From NCBI RefSeq assembly GCF_034140825.1, contig NC_089036.1, forward strand, positions 1,321,001-1,385,000: a DNA stretch of 64,000 nt, read 5' to 3'. Origin of the DNA: Oryza sativa Japonica Group. Lineage: Eukaryota > Streptophyta > Magnoliopsida > Poales > Poaceae. The notes beneath the pieces were generated by a model. It made no database searches and had not been told where the DNA came from. It was given only the letters and a program-made list of their open reading frames with translations. Numbering within the stretch: the first letter of the stretch is position 1; every line of letters begins with the position of its first letter. Of this stretch, positions 25,346 to 38,217 are shown piece by piece. Made by a program: the position numbers and the translations under genes.

Positions 25346-27367
25346 CACACCACCGCCTTAGCTCTCTCGAGCGCCTCCCTTCCTCCCCCTTCCCGCAACT
25401 TTCTAGAAGCATCTGGAAGCTTCGGTTGGGTGCCCCAGGTGAGGGATCTCGTCTCCGATCTCCCTCCTCCCTAACCTGCACCGCCTTGATCGAACCCAAA
25501 CCTCTATCCAATTCCCATAGTTTTGAAAGATTTTTTCAGTTTGCTTTCAATTGTCGTAGTCGTCAGTTTGCCCGGCGCCGCCGCCTCCGGCGATCCCCAT
25601 CCATCCCGCGAGCGAGGAGGGCCACGGCGCCGTCGTTCGTTCTGCTGCTTCCGCTGGCATCAATCCTGGTGTGGTGAGCACATCCTCCGCCACCTCCGCC
25701 TGCGCGGCTGCGCCGATCCCCATCCATCGCGCGAGCGAGCGAGCGAGCAGGGTCGCCGTCGTTGTCGTTCGTCCTGCTGATTCCGCCGCATCCGTTACGC
25801 GTCGCGCATCCTCTTTCCCATCTCTCTCTACTCGCGCACTTTTTCTCGAATTTGAATTTGCGTTAATCCTAGCTGCTTCTGTTCTAGAAATTTGCCTTAA
25901 CCTTTTAATACTAATAACAGTTTGTTTGTTCCCGAAAAGTTTGGGGGTTCAACTGAACCCCCATGTTAGATCCGCCGCTGGTTCCCGTTAGCATTTTCCA
26001 CTCTAGACCTTCCCGTCATGGAATGCGATGAACGGTTTTTGGATTTTGGTGGAAATGGTTGGCTTGATAATTTAGAAGAATTCTGAGTGATCATTTTGGG
26101 ATCTATTTATAATTTTGATCTAGAAAGTTGGATTGTTCTGACATCTCAGTTGGCCATATTAAAGGTTTTTGCAAAGGGTTATCCGGTTCAAATGTACCTT
26201 CTGTTTCTTCTCTGTTCTGTAGAACAAAGTGTAGTTTGTTGTATATTTTGGTTCGTTATACACTGCAGATAGAACTTCTGATATGCTAGTTCATCTGTTC
26301 ATGTAAACCATTGTAACAGCTTGGAGTATTAATGATATTTTATTTTGCCACTGTGCGATGTTCGATCAATCCCCTGTAATACTTTTCCACTTCTGATCTT
26401 CTTTCAAGAATAATCTGTATTTGCACTGAAATCACCAATTATTGTGGACAAGAGTGAGCAGGTGCAAGTAGTACTGGTCTGAATGCTATACATAAGGAAA
26501 ATAGTTTTTTACACACAAAAGTTGTGTTACACAAGATTTACGCATAACCCATGCTTTTATGTTTTTTTATGGAATAACCCATGCTTTTATTCATGAATTT
26601 AAGCAATCTTAACTGTCACACCTACTCACAAGTCGGAAAGTTTTCCAAAATTATCACACCAGCAAGTAATATGCGAATTTTCAGTTCATTTCCTTTTTCT
26701 GAGTTCACTACTAACTCTTGTGATCATCAACCAAACAAAAGTCATGGGGATTACACTTGTAGAGTGTAGTCATTTTGGAGCCCGTATCTATTTTAATAAT
26801 AGTAATAGTACCATGTGATGATTTTATTAGAGAACTAGTCAAGTAAATTGTGCTTTGTTTCTATTGCATTGGGCCAATGATCCTGCAACTGAATTTTTAC
26901 GCTTTCAGCTTCAAACAAGCTGCATATCATTCTGCAAATGTTTCGACCTGTATGTTTTATGGACATAATTGTGCCTTCTTGTCAAGTTACTTTATATAGG
27001 ACATACTGGTAGTTTACTTATGTACTGGACAAAGAAACTAGCACATGTGGATTGATCAAATCAACTCATAAAAAAATAATATCACTAGCACCCGTTGCAT
27101 GTTAGATTTATTTCGTTTTGGTTGCATCATAAATGCATGTTGTGAACTTGTGATGCATCACTTTTCCCATTTCAAGTAGCGAGAGCTAGTGGCAGAGTAA
27201 AGCTTGCCTATTCTATTAGACTGTCATGCATTTCCTTTTAGGTTTAGGTTTATATTTGAAATGGATTAGATAATTAATCCTAGCTTTCTGTTGAATTCTC
27301 TTAAACTGTTGGTTGCCTATTCTAACCATCAGAGATTTTGCTATCTGAGAATAGGTGAGCTAGAAAC

Positions 27368-30017
27368 ATGGTACTTTATGCTGATCCTCCTCCCCCAATA
27401 AAACCCCCTGAAATTAAAATCAAAGAACTAGCAAATAAGTCTACATATGAGTCCTCAATGATGGAGCAAAAGACAAGACTGCACGCCATTGAGCGCCACA
27501 GGTCGTGTGAAGTGAGTCAAGCAATCTTATCTGAGGTAGAAAATCGTCATCAACATCAAACCCTTGAGCCCATCAAAAGCCCAATATCTGGGTGTTCTCC
27601 TTCAGTAGAATCAACTACAGACACCAACACAGTACACAGGCATACGGTTGCAGATGCTGCTTGGGAGGCCCTAAAGAAATCAATAGTTCACTTCAGAGGC
27701 CAGCCAATTGGAACTGTTGCTGCAATAGACAAGTCTCAGGGAGCACTCAACTATGACCAGGTTAGCATTTCCTTCACAATTGAACCATGGATATAACCAT
27801 TTAGCCATAAAGGTTCCTTAATATTGTTACTATTATCTCTATATAACCTTACCAAATACACTCAGCACATGCCACTCTTAGAATATTCAGATAGGTAAAA
27901 TAATGATGGGTGTGATTATTTCTCTTCCTGTAAAAAAACCTAGAAACTCATAATTCTCCTTATACATGGACATCCAATGCAATTGACAATGATAAAGTTC
28001 TTGTCACTCTGGAGCAGGTTTTCATGAGGGATTTTGTTCCTAGTGCATTGGCTTTCTTGATGAAAGGAGAACCAACAATAGTGAAGAATTTCCTGTTAGA
28101 AACTGCTCGCCTTCAGTTAAGAGAGAAGATGGTTGACCTCTTTAAGCTTGGTCAGGGTGTGATGCCAGCTAGTTTCAAGGTGCACCACTGCAACTCTAAG
28201 CACAAAACTGAAAGCCTGCTTGCTGATTTTGGTGAAACTGCCATCGGAAGAGTTGCTCCTGTGGACTCTGGCTTATGGTGGATTATTCTTCTTCATGCTT
28301 ATACCATATGGACAAGGGACAATTCTCTGGCTGAAAGTCCTGAATGCCAAAGGGCAATGCGTCTTATTCTCAAATTGTGTCTCTCTGAAGGGTTTGATAC
28401 ATCTCCAGCTTTGCTTTGTGCTGATGGCTGTTCCATGATTGACCGAAGAATGGTAAGCCACTTAAACCCAACATTGCTTTGTTTTGTTATTGATGGTATG
28501 TCTCTTAACTGTTTGCTTACTTTCCTACTAGAGTGTTAACAGTCCTGATGCATTGTCAGAAGTATTATCTTGATCAAAGTTGAAATTGCATTAGGTTTGT
28601 TGTAGTAACATATACTGACGCTTTTGAATTTATTCAATCTGGGGTTTAAAAGGAACTGCCTTCTGTCAGGTCCTGCCTATTCGGTTTATTATTGACTGCA
28701 GAAACATTAAGAATGGGATAGGGTAGAGCATTACTTTTAGTTGCCATGAGCAATATGTACATGTTAAAACAGTTATTTACAATTCTGGGTATGACTGTTT
28801 TCTTTTCAGTTAATCCAGGCATTGATATCAGGATTTTTTAAAAAATATTTGGGCTGTTAACGGAAGAGACGTAATGCTGAATGGTTATAGTGGTACCTTC
28901 TGATACATGTTTATGTTGTTAAAGATCGGCTTGTTACATATTAATCAATTGGATGCTCTTAAATTTGGGATAGCAAATTATCTACTTGTCAGCATGAACA
29001 TATTTCTGCATGGTTATCTTTCCCTTACTTACAGATTGCAATCTGTGCATGTGCAGGGTATATATGGCTATCCGATTGATATCCAGGCTCTGTTTTTCAT
29101 GGCTCTGAGATGTGCCGTTACTTTGTTGAAAGAAGATCACAACGACGACTTTGTGTACCAAATATCAAGGAGAATCAAAGCTTTGAGCTACCATCTGCAC
29201 AGTTACTACTGGCTTGACTTCCAGAGGCTGAATGAGATATACCGCTACAAGACAGAGGAGTACTCAGAGACAGCCTTGAACAAGTTCAACGTGATACCAG
29301 AATCAATCCCTGACTGGATATTCGACTTCATGCCCAGCCGCGGCGGGTACTTCATCGGCAACGTCAGCCCTGCGAGGATGGACTTCCGCTGGTTCTGCCT
29401 GGGCAACTTCATCGCGATCCTCTCCTCGCTGACAACCGGAGAACAGGCTGAAGCAATCCTGGACCTTGTGGAGGAGCGCTGGGAGGAGCTCATCGGAGAG
29501 ATGCCCATGAAGGTGTGTTACCCCGCGATGGAGAACCAGGAGTGGCAGATCGTCACCGGGTGCGACCCCAAGAACACCAGATGGAGCTACCACAATGGAG
29601 GATCATGGCCAGGTACGTACGTACTATAGCAGTATAATCTCCAAATGTTGTGCATCGATCTGCAGCTGTTTCTTGTGGATGACAATCATAATTGATTGGA
29701 ATGATGATGATGGATCAGTGTTGCTGTGGCTGCTGGTGGCGGTGAGCGTGAAGCTGGGGCGGCCACACATCGCGAGGCGGGCGGTGGAGGTGATGGAGAA
29801 GCGGCTGGTGAAGGACGAGTTCCCGGAGTACTACGACGGGAAGGCCGGGAGGTACGTGGGGAAGCAAGCGCGCAAGTTCCAGACGTGGTCCGTGGCCGGC
29901 TACCTGGTCGCCAAGATGCTCCTCGACGACCCCTCCAACCTCCGCGCCGTCTCCCTCGCCGACGACTGCCACATCCGCTCCGCCCCCGTCCTCAAGCGCA
30001 GCAACTCCTTCCCGTGA
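27368..30017 (+). CDS. Neutral/alkaline invertase (GH100), cytosolic type
   Basis: Four coding exons: 27368-27760, 28018-28452, 29057-29612, 29719-30017, giving 560 aa. The enzyme hydrolyses sucrose to glucose and fructose at near-neutral pH. GH100 signatures: [13 protein letters not shown] (from residue 132), [28 protein letters not shown] with the conserved Asp at about 214, [20 protein letters not shown], and [19 protein letters not shown]. There is no organelle presequence (it starts [10 protein letters not shown]), so a cytosolic enzyme is inferred. Differences from what I recall as usual for the family: EWQIVTG (residues 439-445) where EWRIVTG is the rule, LHAYT for LRAYT/GKAYT, and a weakly conserved [17 protein letters not shown]. 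The long leader intron may aid expression. The family is certain; full activity is not shown by sequence. Confidence 0.94.
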
Positions 30018-30776
30018 TGATCAACACAATGCTCAAACTAAGCTCACACCGCACTTCACATATACTCACCACCACCACGTAATTAACGCTGCCTCGCTGT
30101 TAATGTTCTTATACGTACTTAGTAGTAGAAGTACTGGTAGTAGGAATTTGGGTGCACTCGTTTCACCGGATGCCTCAGCTGGTGGAGATTTTGGTAGCTT
30201 GGAAGTGCACGCGCAAACCTTGGGGTGGAAATGGATTTTTTTGATCAGGATGTTGGGACGCTCATGATTAGACCTGGATGGCTTTGATGATAGTGGATTG
30301 ATTGTCCATCCACATTGATGTCGAATCTCTTCTGCTTATACTGAGCTTGTTGTTCTTGTTGTTTGTCGGTTTAGAAACCAGGTCATTTGTATCTTGACGA
30401 TCAACTGGGTGCTGCTTGTTGAAACGTTGAGTAGTTGTCGCTGCCATTCGATACTGCACACTTGCATTTAATAGTGAGTTTCTATTACACTGTGTTGGTG
30501 TACGAAAGGAAAGCGTGGTGGTGCTAAGCTAGTGTTATCTCGGCCACAAGCCAATCAAAGGCACACGTAGGACGAGACCCCATCCAACCACCCCAGCCAC
30601 GTCAGCAAGAGGGCCCACCCTGACCTGCCACGTGGGCAAGAAAAAGGAAGAGCGCACTCCCACTCCCACCCAAAGTGAAGTCCCAAGCGCTCACGCTAGC
30701 CTCTCATTTCCGCCTCTCTCTCTCCCCCCCATCTCTACAGAGGCAGCAGCAGCGGCGGCGGCGACAAGGGAAGCCG
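30018..30776. other. Invertase 3' flank and LIL3 promoter
   Basis: Intergenic DNA. ACGT-containing G-box-like sites (cacgtagg, ccacgtcagc, ccacgtggg) cluster at 30565-30635, upstream of a CT-rich leader. This fits a light-regulated plastid gene but is only suggestive. Confidence 0.5.
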
Positions 30777-32780
30777 ATGGCCATGGCGACCTCCACCTTC
30801 TCCCCCCCGGCCTCGCAGCTCTCCCTCACCCGCCGCCGCCTCCACCCGGGCCCCGACCTCCTCACCCTCTCCTCCCCGCGCCTCCGCGCCGGCCTCCGCC
30901 TCGCCCGCGCCGCCGCCGGGGAGGCCCCCGTGGAGACTGTCGAGGCGCCGCCGAGCAAGCCGGAGGCCGAGCCGTCCCCCGCTGCGTCCAACGGGGCCGC
31001 CGTCAAGGCCGAGAAGCCGCCGGCGGCGGCGGCGGCGCCCCCGCTGCCCAAGTTCCGGGACTCGAGGTGGGTCAACGGGACGTGGGACCTCAGGCAGTTC
31101 GAGAAGGGCGGCGCCGTCGACTGGGACGCCGTCATAGACGCCGGTGAGGCTCAGTTCGTCTGCCTCCCTATTCCTCTCTATGCTTCAGTTTGCTGTTGCT
31201 GCCTTGCTGCTGCTGCTGATTAATTAGCTAGCACTACACTAATGGCGGTGGAATTCATAAAATCTACTACTAGAGTACTAGTAGCTAAGCATTGCATAAC
31301 TGCATAGTACTACTTCAGTATTAGGACTCCTTTATCAGCCATTAGTTATTTGGTATTTACTTGATGAATCTCAGAATGTTTGCATGAATTGTCGTGGATA
31401 CGATTGATGGGAGTGCCGTCTCGGCACTGCGACTTCAATTCCAGTGTGGTTTTTTAGCTGGGTTGCTACTGTGCTTTGATGAACCCATTGCTATGCCCTC
31501 TGGCCCCTGGATCTGTTTGTGCTTATATTGGAGTTTGGAGCTTACTTCCCATTAGTCTCAGTGATAGTGACAGTGACCTTCCATCTGCTGAAGCGAGGAA
31601 CCAGCTTGCTGACAACAACACCTACAGTGCTATCCATTCAGGTTCCTGTTCTCTATGGCTGTACAACTTCAATAATCAGTGCGCCGCAAAATTATAAAAA
31701 TAAAACTTCAATAATCGGTGGAGCATGATTAGATGGATAGCCTCATCTAGATGAAGTTTCTTAAAAAAAGGATGAAGTTTCTAGCGTGTCACCATTAATT
31801 TGCTTGATAACGTATGTAGAAGATGATGTAAACTGCTAGACACAGTACACTTGCTTTTACAGTTCAAGCTGCTGGGAGTGCCCTTGCAAAAAAGAAAAAA
31901 AAAACGAAAGCTAGGTGGACATGGGAAGCGCTGGAGTGCTAGGTTGGATAGGGAAGAGAGATCTGTCGTGTGTGCACAACTAGAGTTTGAACTGAACTGA
32001 AATCCAATTGATTTATGTTCTGAAACTGATCTTTTTTTTTTCTCAGCTGATTTGCATTTCTGTACGTAGCTTGTGTTTTTTTAATTTATGAATCGGTACA
32101 AACAAGATGTCTGCCAATGATGTGTAAACTTATGGCACTTGTCATTGTGCTGCAGTGAATGGAACAAAATGGGATTCCTTACTATCTAATGAGGCCGACT
32201 GACATAACTCCTTGGAAATGTTGCAATCATCTGATGCCATATTTGTTTGTTTGCAGAGGCCAGGAGAAGGAAATGGCTTGAAGATTGTCCAGAGGCAACT
32301 AGCCCTGACGAGGCCGTTGTCTTCGATACTTCAATCATACCGTGGTGGGCATGGATGAAGCGTTTCCATCTCCCTGAAGCCGAGAAGCTAAATGGTCATT
32401 CTTGAATCCTTCTCCTTTTCAAAAGCTGAATTCAAAAGTTTTTACTTGCATCAAGCCACATGTGCAAACAAACCACGTGCATGGGAAAGAAGAATTCATC
32501 ACTTCTAACATCACACTCTTATGTCTCTGCAGGCCGTGCTGCCATGATTGGCTTCTTCATGGCATACTTTGTTGATAGCTTGACCGGCGTGGGGCTTGTC
32601 GACCAGATGGGCAACTTCTTCTGCAAAACCCTACTGTTTGTTGCTGTGGCTGGTGTGCTGCTGGTCAGGAAAAACGAGGACATAGAGACAGTGAAGAAGC
32701 TCATCGATGAGACGACGTTCTACGACAAGCAATGGCAGGCAACCTGGCAAGATGAGTCCCCTTCTCAGCCCAAGAAATAG
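30777..32780 (+). CDS. LIL3: Light-harvesting-like protein 3 (LIL3)
   Basis: Three exons: 30777-31143, 32257-32394, 32533-32780, giving 250 aa. LIL3 is a thylakoid protein of the extended LHC family that anchors geranylgeranyl reductase and supports chlorophyll and tocopherol synthesis (established for Arabidopsis; rice mutants are yellow-green, from memory). The N-terminus is a Ser/Arg/Ala-rich plastid presequence of about 45 aa, followed by an Ala/Pro linker. The mature part has [39 protein letters not shown] and the LHC-type motif [19 protein letters not shown], split by intron 2. A second membrane segment, [17 protein letters not shown], follows. The tail is charged. All joins keep frame. 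It is convergent with TFB4 on the other strand. Confidence 0.93.
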
Positions 32781-33895
32781 CTCTGAAGTGGAATCTGAAT
32801 CTGAATCCTCCCTATGTTGTATTGTATCACTTCTTTTTGCAGCCCTTTTCTCAACCCATTTATTAGTGAGGCTCAGTACATTTTGATGATCTTAATACCT
32901 ATGACGTCTTGTAAAAAGTACGAACTCGTTTCTGTGCTAGAGGTTAACGTTGCTGCGGGTTACTTGGTTGAATGTTTTCTTTGTGAGAATTGCTTGTACT
33001 AGTTACTCCCTCCGCTTCATATTATAAAATGCTTTGACTCTTTTCTAAATCAAAATTCTTTTGGTTTGACTACGTTTGAAAAAAAAACGTAGCAACATTT
33101 TTAACATCGCATCGCGCCAGAACAAATCTGCACAGTTCCATCGGCAGTGCACACAGCCGTTATAGGAAACTAAAAATCAAAATTGTTCTTGGAGCTCGAA
33201 GTAATATATCAAGACATTAGCGCAACCTGTGTCACCATGACAAGAAAAATGATTTGCCATCTACTAGCTTGACCTGTTGTCCTGTTTTCGGTAAGCAAAA
33301 AAGAGCATTTGCAAATGGTGCATCACAAGTTCATGTGCCAACTTTACAAATTGCAGGCAAACTAATTCCAAAAGTCGGGCGTGAGTTCCCTCATCAGTTG
33401 ACAAAATTGCTACGCCCAGTTGCCTAGTTTTTGCTAAACTGACGCTGCTTCAAGTATGCACACAATGCCCATTCTGTATCAGTTGAACCTGTCAAAATCA
33501 GGGACAGGCTGATCCAGCATCATGTATCGTATCTAAGAAATAAATGTGCATGTCATTGAGGCTAAAATGCTAGGATAGATGTTCCTGGAAAATGAACCAC
33601 ATTTCAGAATGGAACAAAGCACGGGCATGAACCTACGCACATAAGAACACAAGGTAGGTAAAATTTGAAACTAGACTAGATATGGCGTGCACTGTATGTG
33701 CATGTCATCATCATTAACGCATAATGCATGTCTGGGGGTCAGCTAATGCAGATGAAGTAGTCTATATTTTACAAATGAGATCTTTTAACTATAGAAGATA
33801 GTGGCACCGAAGTTTCTTAAGAGACACATCAGACGAACCTGTGGAGAACATAAAGAGAAGTCTGCAGTCTGATATTTCGCCATCTGTAGTGTAGA
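32781..33895. other. Convergent 3' flanks of LIL3 and TFB4
   Basis: Probable 3' UTRs of both genes. A fragment of a Stowaway MITE (CTCCCTCCG end only) lies at 33006 to about 33090. No other gene seen. Confidence 0.5.
33006..33090. mobile_element. Stowaway MITE fragment
   Basis: It begins CTCCCTCCGCTTCATATTAT after a TA, but no matching right end is found nearby. Confidence 0.55.
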
Positions 33896-36800
33896 CTACT
33901 GCCTTTGATCAGGTACAGAATTTAAGTCGGGCATGACACGGTTGAATTCTGACCTGTGAACGGAGCACATCAAATTAAACAAGCAAACAATCTGATTCTT
34001 ACTGAAACAAATTAAAGCTCTCAGGAAAAAGACAAAAGAATAGAAACACAAAGCAACTATAACATACCCACAGGTCGAACACTTCTTATGATACTTGCAG
34101 AATATCGATAAACAAACTGAACAAACATATCCCATGTCAATAGTCTTCTTATGGCAGAAACATCTGAAAAGAAATATAGCAAATTAGATGCAGTTGAAAG
34201 GCCACCAGTATCAGACAAACTGAATGGAAACTTAAAAACAAAAATAAACTGAGCTGCTAATCCTGACCTAAGGCCTTTGGTAAGATAGAACTTCACAAAA
34301 AAAATTAGCTGTATGTTTCTCACATTTTTCTGAAATTGTCATTGGTATTATGCTATGTTTTCAGATCTATAACAAGCATCTCATAGCTATGTCACAAGGC
34401 ATTCAAGAAGATGAAGAAACAGAGATATGCCTAATGCCTAGAGAACTTAATAGAGGAAACTGAGTGACACATACGAAGCACGGAAATCCACTCCCAGAGT
34501 CTTGGGGAGGCGCAGAAAGGTTCTTGAGTGTAAATCAGTTGCAAATACAGCCTGCATATTTGCAGAAATGAGTCATTGAGCTCAAGCAAATTAATCAAGT
34601 TATCTGAAATAGAAATATTCCTACTCAGATAGAATAAAGACAAACACAAAACAGAGCAACTTTGGAACTAATATATATATTCCAAAAACAGGTCAACGTA
34701 AGCTGATATTGAAGCAATAGATTTGGGTCAGAAGTAAACAGCACAGTCTATCACGCCATAATCTGATGATTCCATTGTTGTTCATTAGTGTATTGTACAT
34801 ATATATGTGAATCTGATTCTAGATTAACAGGTAGATATACTACCAGTACCAGGAAGATGGAGTATCTATGTGCCCCACTCTAGTGACAGAAAATATTGAG
34901 TTTTGACATAGGAGATGAACTCATGAACATAGACACTGAGAGGGCATTCAACTTTGTAGTCTACTAGTAGCATCCAAAATCATTTGGCACTAAAGTTTAG
35001 AGATGTAGTTGTGTTGATCTTCCCAGATTGACAGTTTGAGACATACAGGAAATATTATGCTTGAGTGCACACTTTAAACAAGCCACACTCACTAGAGATG
35101 CATGAGTTCCCAAACATTACTAGTACATTCTACATTCAAGCAAAGGCAGGAAAACAGAAGAGCCTAGACAACCTTAGATGAAAGTTGATATTATTTTTTT
35201 TCACAAAATGAAAATGGGCTGATCTGGCATTTTTCTTTTAAAGAGTTACATCAGATTCATGTGCTGGAGGTTAGTTGCCTTCTTAATTTTTCATTATTAC
35301 ACAGAAAAGATGGCCACAGGCTTTATATAAATGCATCATGCAGTTATAAAGATGTAACCATGGTTGCATGAGAAAATATGTGTGTTGCTACAGAAGTGCC
35401 AGAATGACTTACAGCAAGGTATTGAAATAGACCATTTAGTTCTTGGGGTTTCAAATAAACTCCACCTGTTATATATGAAGCCTGCAAATGAAAGGCCAGT
35501 ATATGATCAGCATTCAGCAAGGAATAGACAGCTCTATGGGGGCATACATGTAAAAGAAGTTATAAATGGAAAGAAAGACCAAGAAGGCACTGAAGAACAT
35601 TACCTGTTGCAAGAAAGCAGAGTCTTGGGTTCCTACTATGCATGAATCGATTGGGACCTAAATTTTTTTGATAGAAAAAAAAAATAAGGACCAAAGTTGT
35701 TAGTGAATGTTTTAAGCAATGAAACTGGTGATGTATATAGTCATATAGACATGTCTAGAGGTAGTGCTACTTGCAGTTGGGACTCACTAAAACCACTACA
35801 GTTGTGAAATGGTGAGGTGACATCAAGAGTATCAATAAAATGAATTGAACAATGAACCCAAATGTACGGAATAGTGACAGTTCATGCAATACCATGGAAC
35901 GTTGAGCAGAAAATATTGAGTTCATGACCGCTACATATCTGCGCAGCATCTCATTGAGTTAAAACATGTTCCAGAAAATATATACTACACAATCAAATCG
36001 ATGAATGTGCGTACTGTTCAGGTCCATCTGGAGAACCCTGCAGGCATAAAATCTGTATTTCGTGTTAGCATAATACATGATGCCACTAGAATAAGTTGTG
36101 AGGATATTGAGTAGAAAAATTCAAGAAAACAAAGAAAATTAAATAATTATATCATTAGTGATGGGTCAGATGCCTATCAGGTTTTTTTAGTCCATACAGC
36201 ATGCGCATTGTAAACATTTATGCTAACTGATATGCTCCCTTCTATGTTGTTCTCATAGGTCAACATATCAACAGGAATCAGAACAAAAGGTAACTTAGAA
36301 CACACACAGAGTGTATACTCACCCGAGGTTGTGGATGTCGAGTACCAGACCGAAAAACCCTCTGTATATCTAAGCATCCTCCATGTTAAGAAATACAAGC
36401 ACAAATGGAAAATGCACTAACAATAAGAAATCAGTACCAGTCATAGGATACAGCACAGAGCAAGGGACAGTGCGCCTGAGAGAAGAGAGGCTGCATTGCC
36501 ATCAGCAACGGAACCATTGCTGCTAGTGGCACGGGCGTCTTCTGCAATGAACTCATCCATCTTGCGGCTCGCCTTTGCGAAGGTGGCCGCGACGTCTGCA
36601 GCACCAGAGGCACTAGCATCGCTCGAGTCGAAGATGTAGGTGCAAGAGCTAAGCCCCGCGGCGATGACGACCACATGGTTGAGGTGGTTCAGAAGCAAGA
36701 GCGAGTTCACGTAGTGGATCAGCTACATACACCCCGGAATTGCATCAGTATTAAGTGTAAATCCTCTCCTCTCTGGAGAATTCAGAGTCAAAATCAAACT

Positions 36801-37215
36801 AACTAGATCAGCGAGCAACTAGAGATTGATCCTCTCTGGAGGAGTCAGAATAAAATCAAACTAGCTAGATCAGCGTGAATGCAACTAGATACTGATCGTG
36901 TTTCCGTGGTTAATCCCCATGATATAGATGTGAATCAAAAACTAGAAATCGAGAGGGGAAGCGGGGGACGAGAAGGGAAATAGGGTTTGGGAGGTCGCGG
37001 CGTACATGGGCGAAGAAGTCGGCGAAGGGGAGGGCGGCGGTGGCCCAGAACAAGGGGTTGGTGTCGACGACGACGACGGCGAGGCTGACGTCATCTGCGC
37101 AGGCGCGGTGGAGACGAGGCAAGAGAAAAGGGGGGAAGATTAGCGAGACGCAAAGGGATCAGAAAACGGAGACGGTCGGGCGCCGCTTACCGGAGTAGAG
37201 CTTGGAGGAGGCCAT
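33896..37215 (-). CDS. TFB4: TFIIH core subunit TFB4 / p34 (GTF2H3)
   Basis: Eleven minus-strand exons: 37191-37215, 37006-37094, 36452-36722, 36323-36369, 36015-36052, 35893-35938, 35604-35657, 35413-35481, 34475-34551, 34068-34163, 33896-33953. They give 289 aa with canonical joins and matching phases throughout. TFB4 is part of the TFIIH core and serves RNA polymerase II initiation and nucleotide excision repair in the nucleus, bound to the p44 subunit. Family marks: [14 protein letters not shown] (start of the von Willebrand A-like fold), [41 protein letters not shown] and the C-terminal zinc finger with Cys 240, 242, 253, 256, 261, 267 and 270 ([13 protein letters not shown]...CSTC). It closely follows human GTF2H3 in order. 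A Mutator-like element begins 166 bp upstream of its start codon, so its promoter was probably altered or split. Confidence 0.95.
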
Positions 37216-37381
37216 GGCAGTCTCACCGCCGTCGCGGCAGGGCCGGACACGCGCGAACGGAGGCGCTGGTTGGGCCGAGGCGGCGGCGGCGCGAGCGGTT
37301 GCCTTGCCGCCGTCGGGAGGCGGAGGCGGAGGCGGCGAACTCGGCGGAGTTGCGGCTGCGCTTGGGGGCGGCAAGAGACGA

Positions 37382-37633
37382 CGAATTTTTTTTATTTATA
37401 ATTTTTTTATTAAAAGTTTTACAAAAATAATTTTCCATTTTGAAAATTGACGGAAGTAGTCGCCTACCGCCCTCTCAGAGGGCGGCGAAAATGACGTGGC
37501 AGACGGCCGTTCGCTCTCGGGCGACGGCCGTCAACGAAATTTGCAGGCGGCCCCCTTGCCGCCCTCCGCTAGGGCGATTTTATACTGTGCGGGGGGCCGC
37601 CTGCAAATGGGCGGCGAGGGGGGGCATGGAATT
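37382..37633 (+). repeat. Left terminal inverted repeat of the MULE
   Basis: Matches the reverse complement of 44736-45017. It is AT-rich for the first 60 bp and very GC-rich further in. Its internal palindrome (37467-37485) is a shorter form of the one in the right end. Confidence 0.9.
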
Positions 37634-37770
37634 TTGCAGGCGGCCCCCTTGCCGCCCTCCGCTAGGGCGATTTTGTACTGTGGGGGGGGGGCGCCTGCAA
37701 ATGGGCGGCGAGGGGGCATGGAATTTTGCAGGCGGCCCCCTTGCCGCCCTGGGGGAGGGCGATTTTTGCC
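37541..37770 (+). repeat. ~92-bp tandem array at the inner edge of the left MULE end
   Basis: Units start at 37541, 37634 and 37726 (the last partial), each beginning TTGCAGGCGGCCCCCTTGCC and containing gggcgattttgtactgtg and caaatgggcggcgag. The right end has only one such unit. Confidence 0.9.
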
Positions 37771-38217
37771 TCCCCCTATAAAGCCCAGTCCCTCCTCTGT
37801 GAAATTTCATTATATTCACTAAAAATCCAAAAAAAACGAAAGAGAGAGAGGGGAGGGCAGCAGAAGGGGAGCGGCGAAGCCCTGCTGGTTCGCTCAATTC
37901 ATCACAGGTATGCTCCCATACATCTTTTGCATTTGTACTAATATGTTATGTTTGAGTATATATGTTGCGTTTTAGTTTTAGTTCCATATATTTTAGCACA
38001 TCTGTAGCACATAGCACATATGTGTAGATCCAGAGCATAGAATATAATAGTATGAATTGAGACATAGACAGTAGTGTTAATTGTAAGATGTAGTTTAGTT
38101 TGATCTGGAGAATGTAACGTAATTTTAGAAATTTAGAGAACAATATTGTAGAGAATGTAACTTAGGGCGTAGTACAGAAATGCGAGGTTAACGCAGTTAT
38201 TGTTTTCATCAGGCACA

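Noticed and set aside
25202-25991. Open frames in the invertase leader region
   Set aside because: They lie in the probable non-coding first exon and first intron behind a TATA box; no similarity to GH100 or a transit peptide in frame with the ATG at 27368.
29715-30082. Arg/Gly-rich frames overlapping the last invertase exon
   Set aside because: Out-of-frame shadows of the conserved GH100 C-terminus.
37440-37941. Several Pro/Arg-rich open frames in both directions
   Set aside because: They arise from the GC-rich tandem units of the MULE left end; the repeated peptide mirrors the 92-bp DNA repeat.
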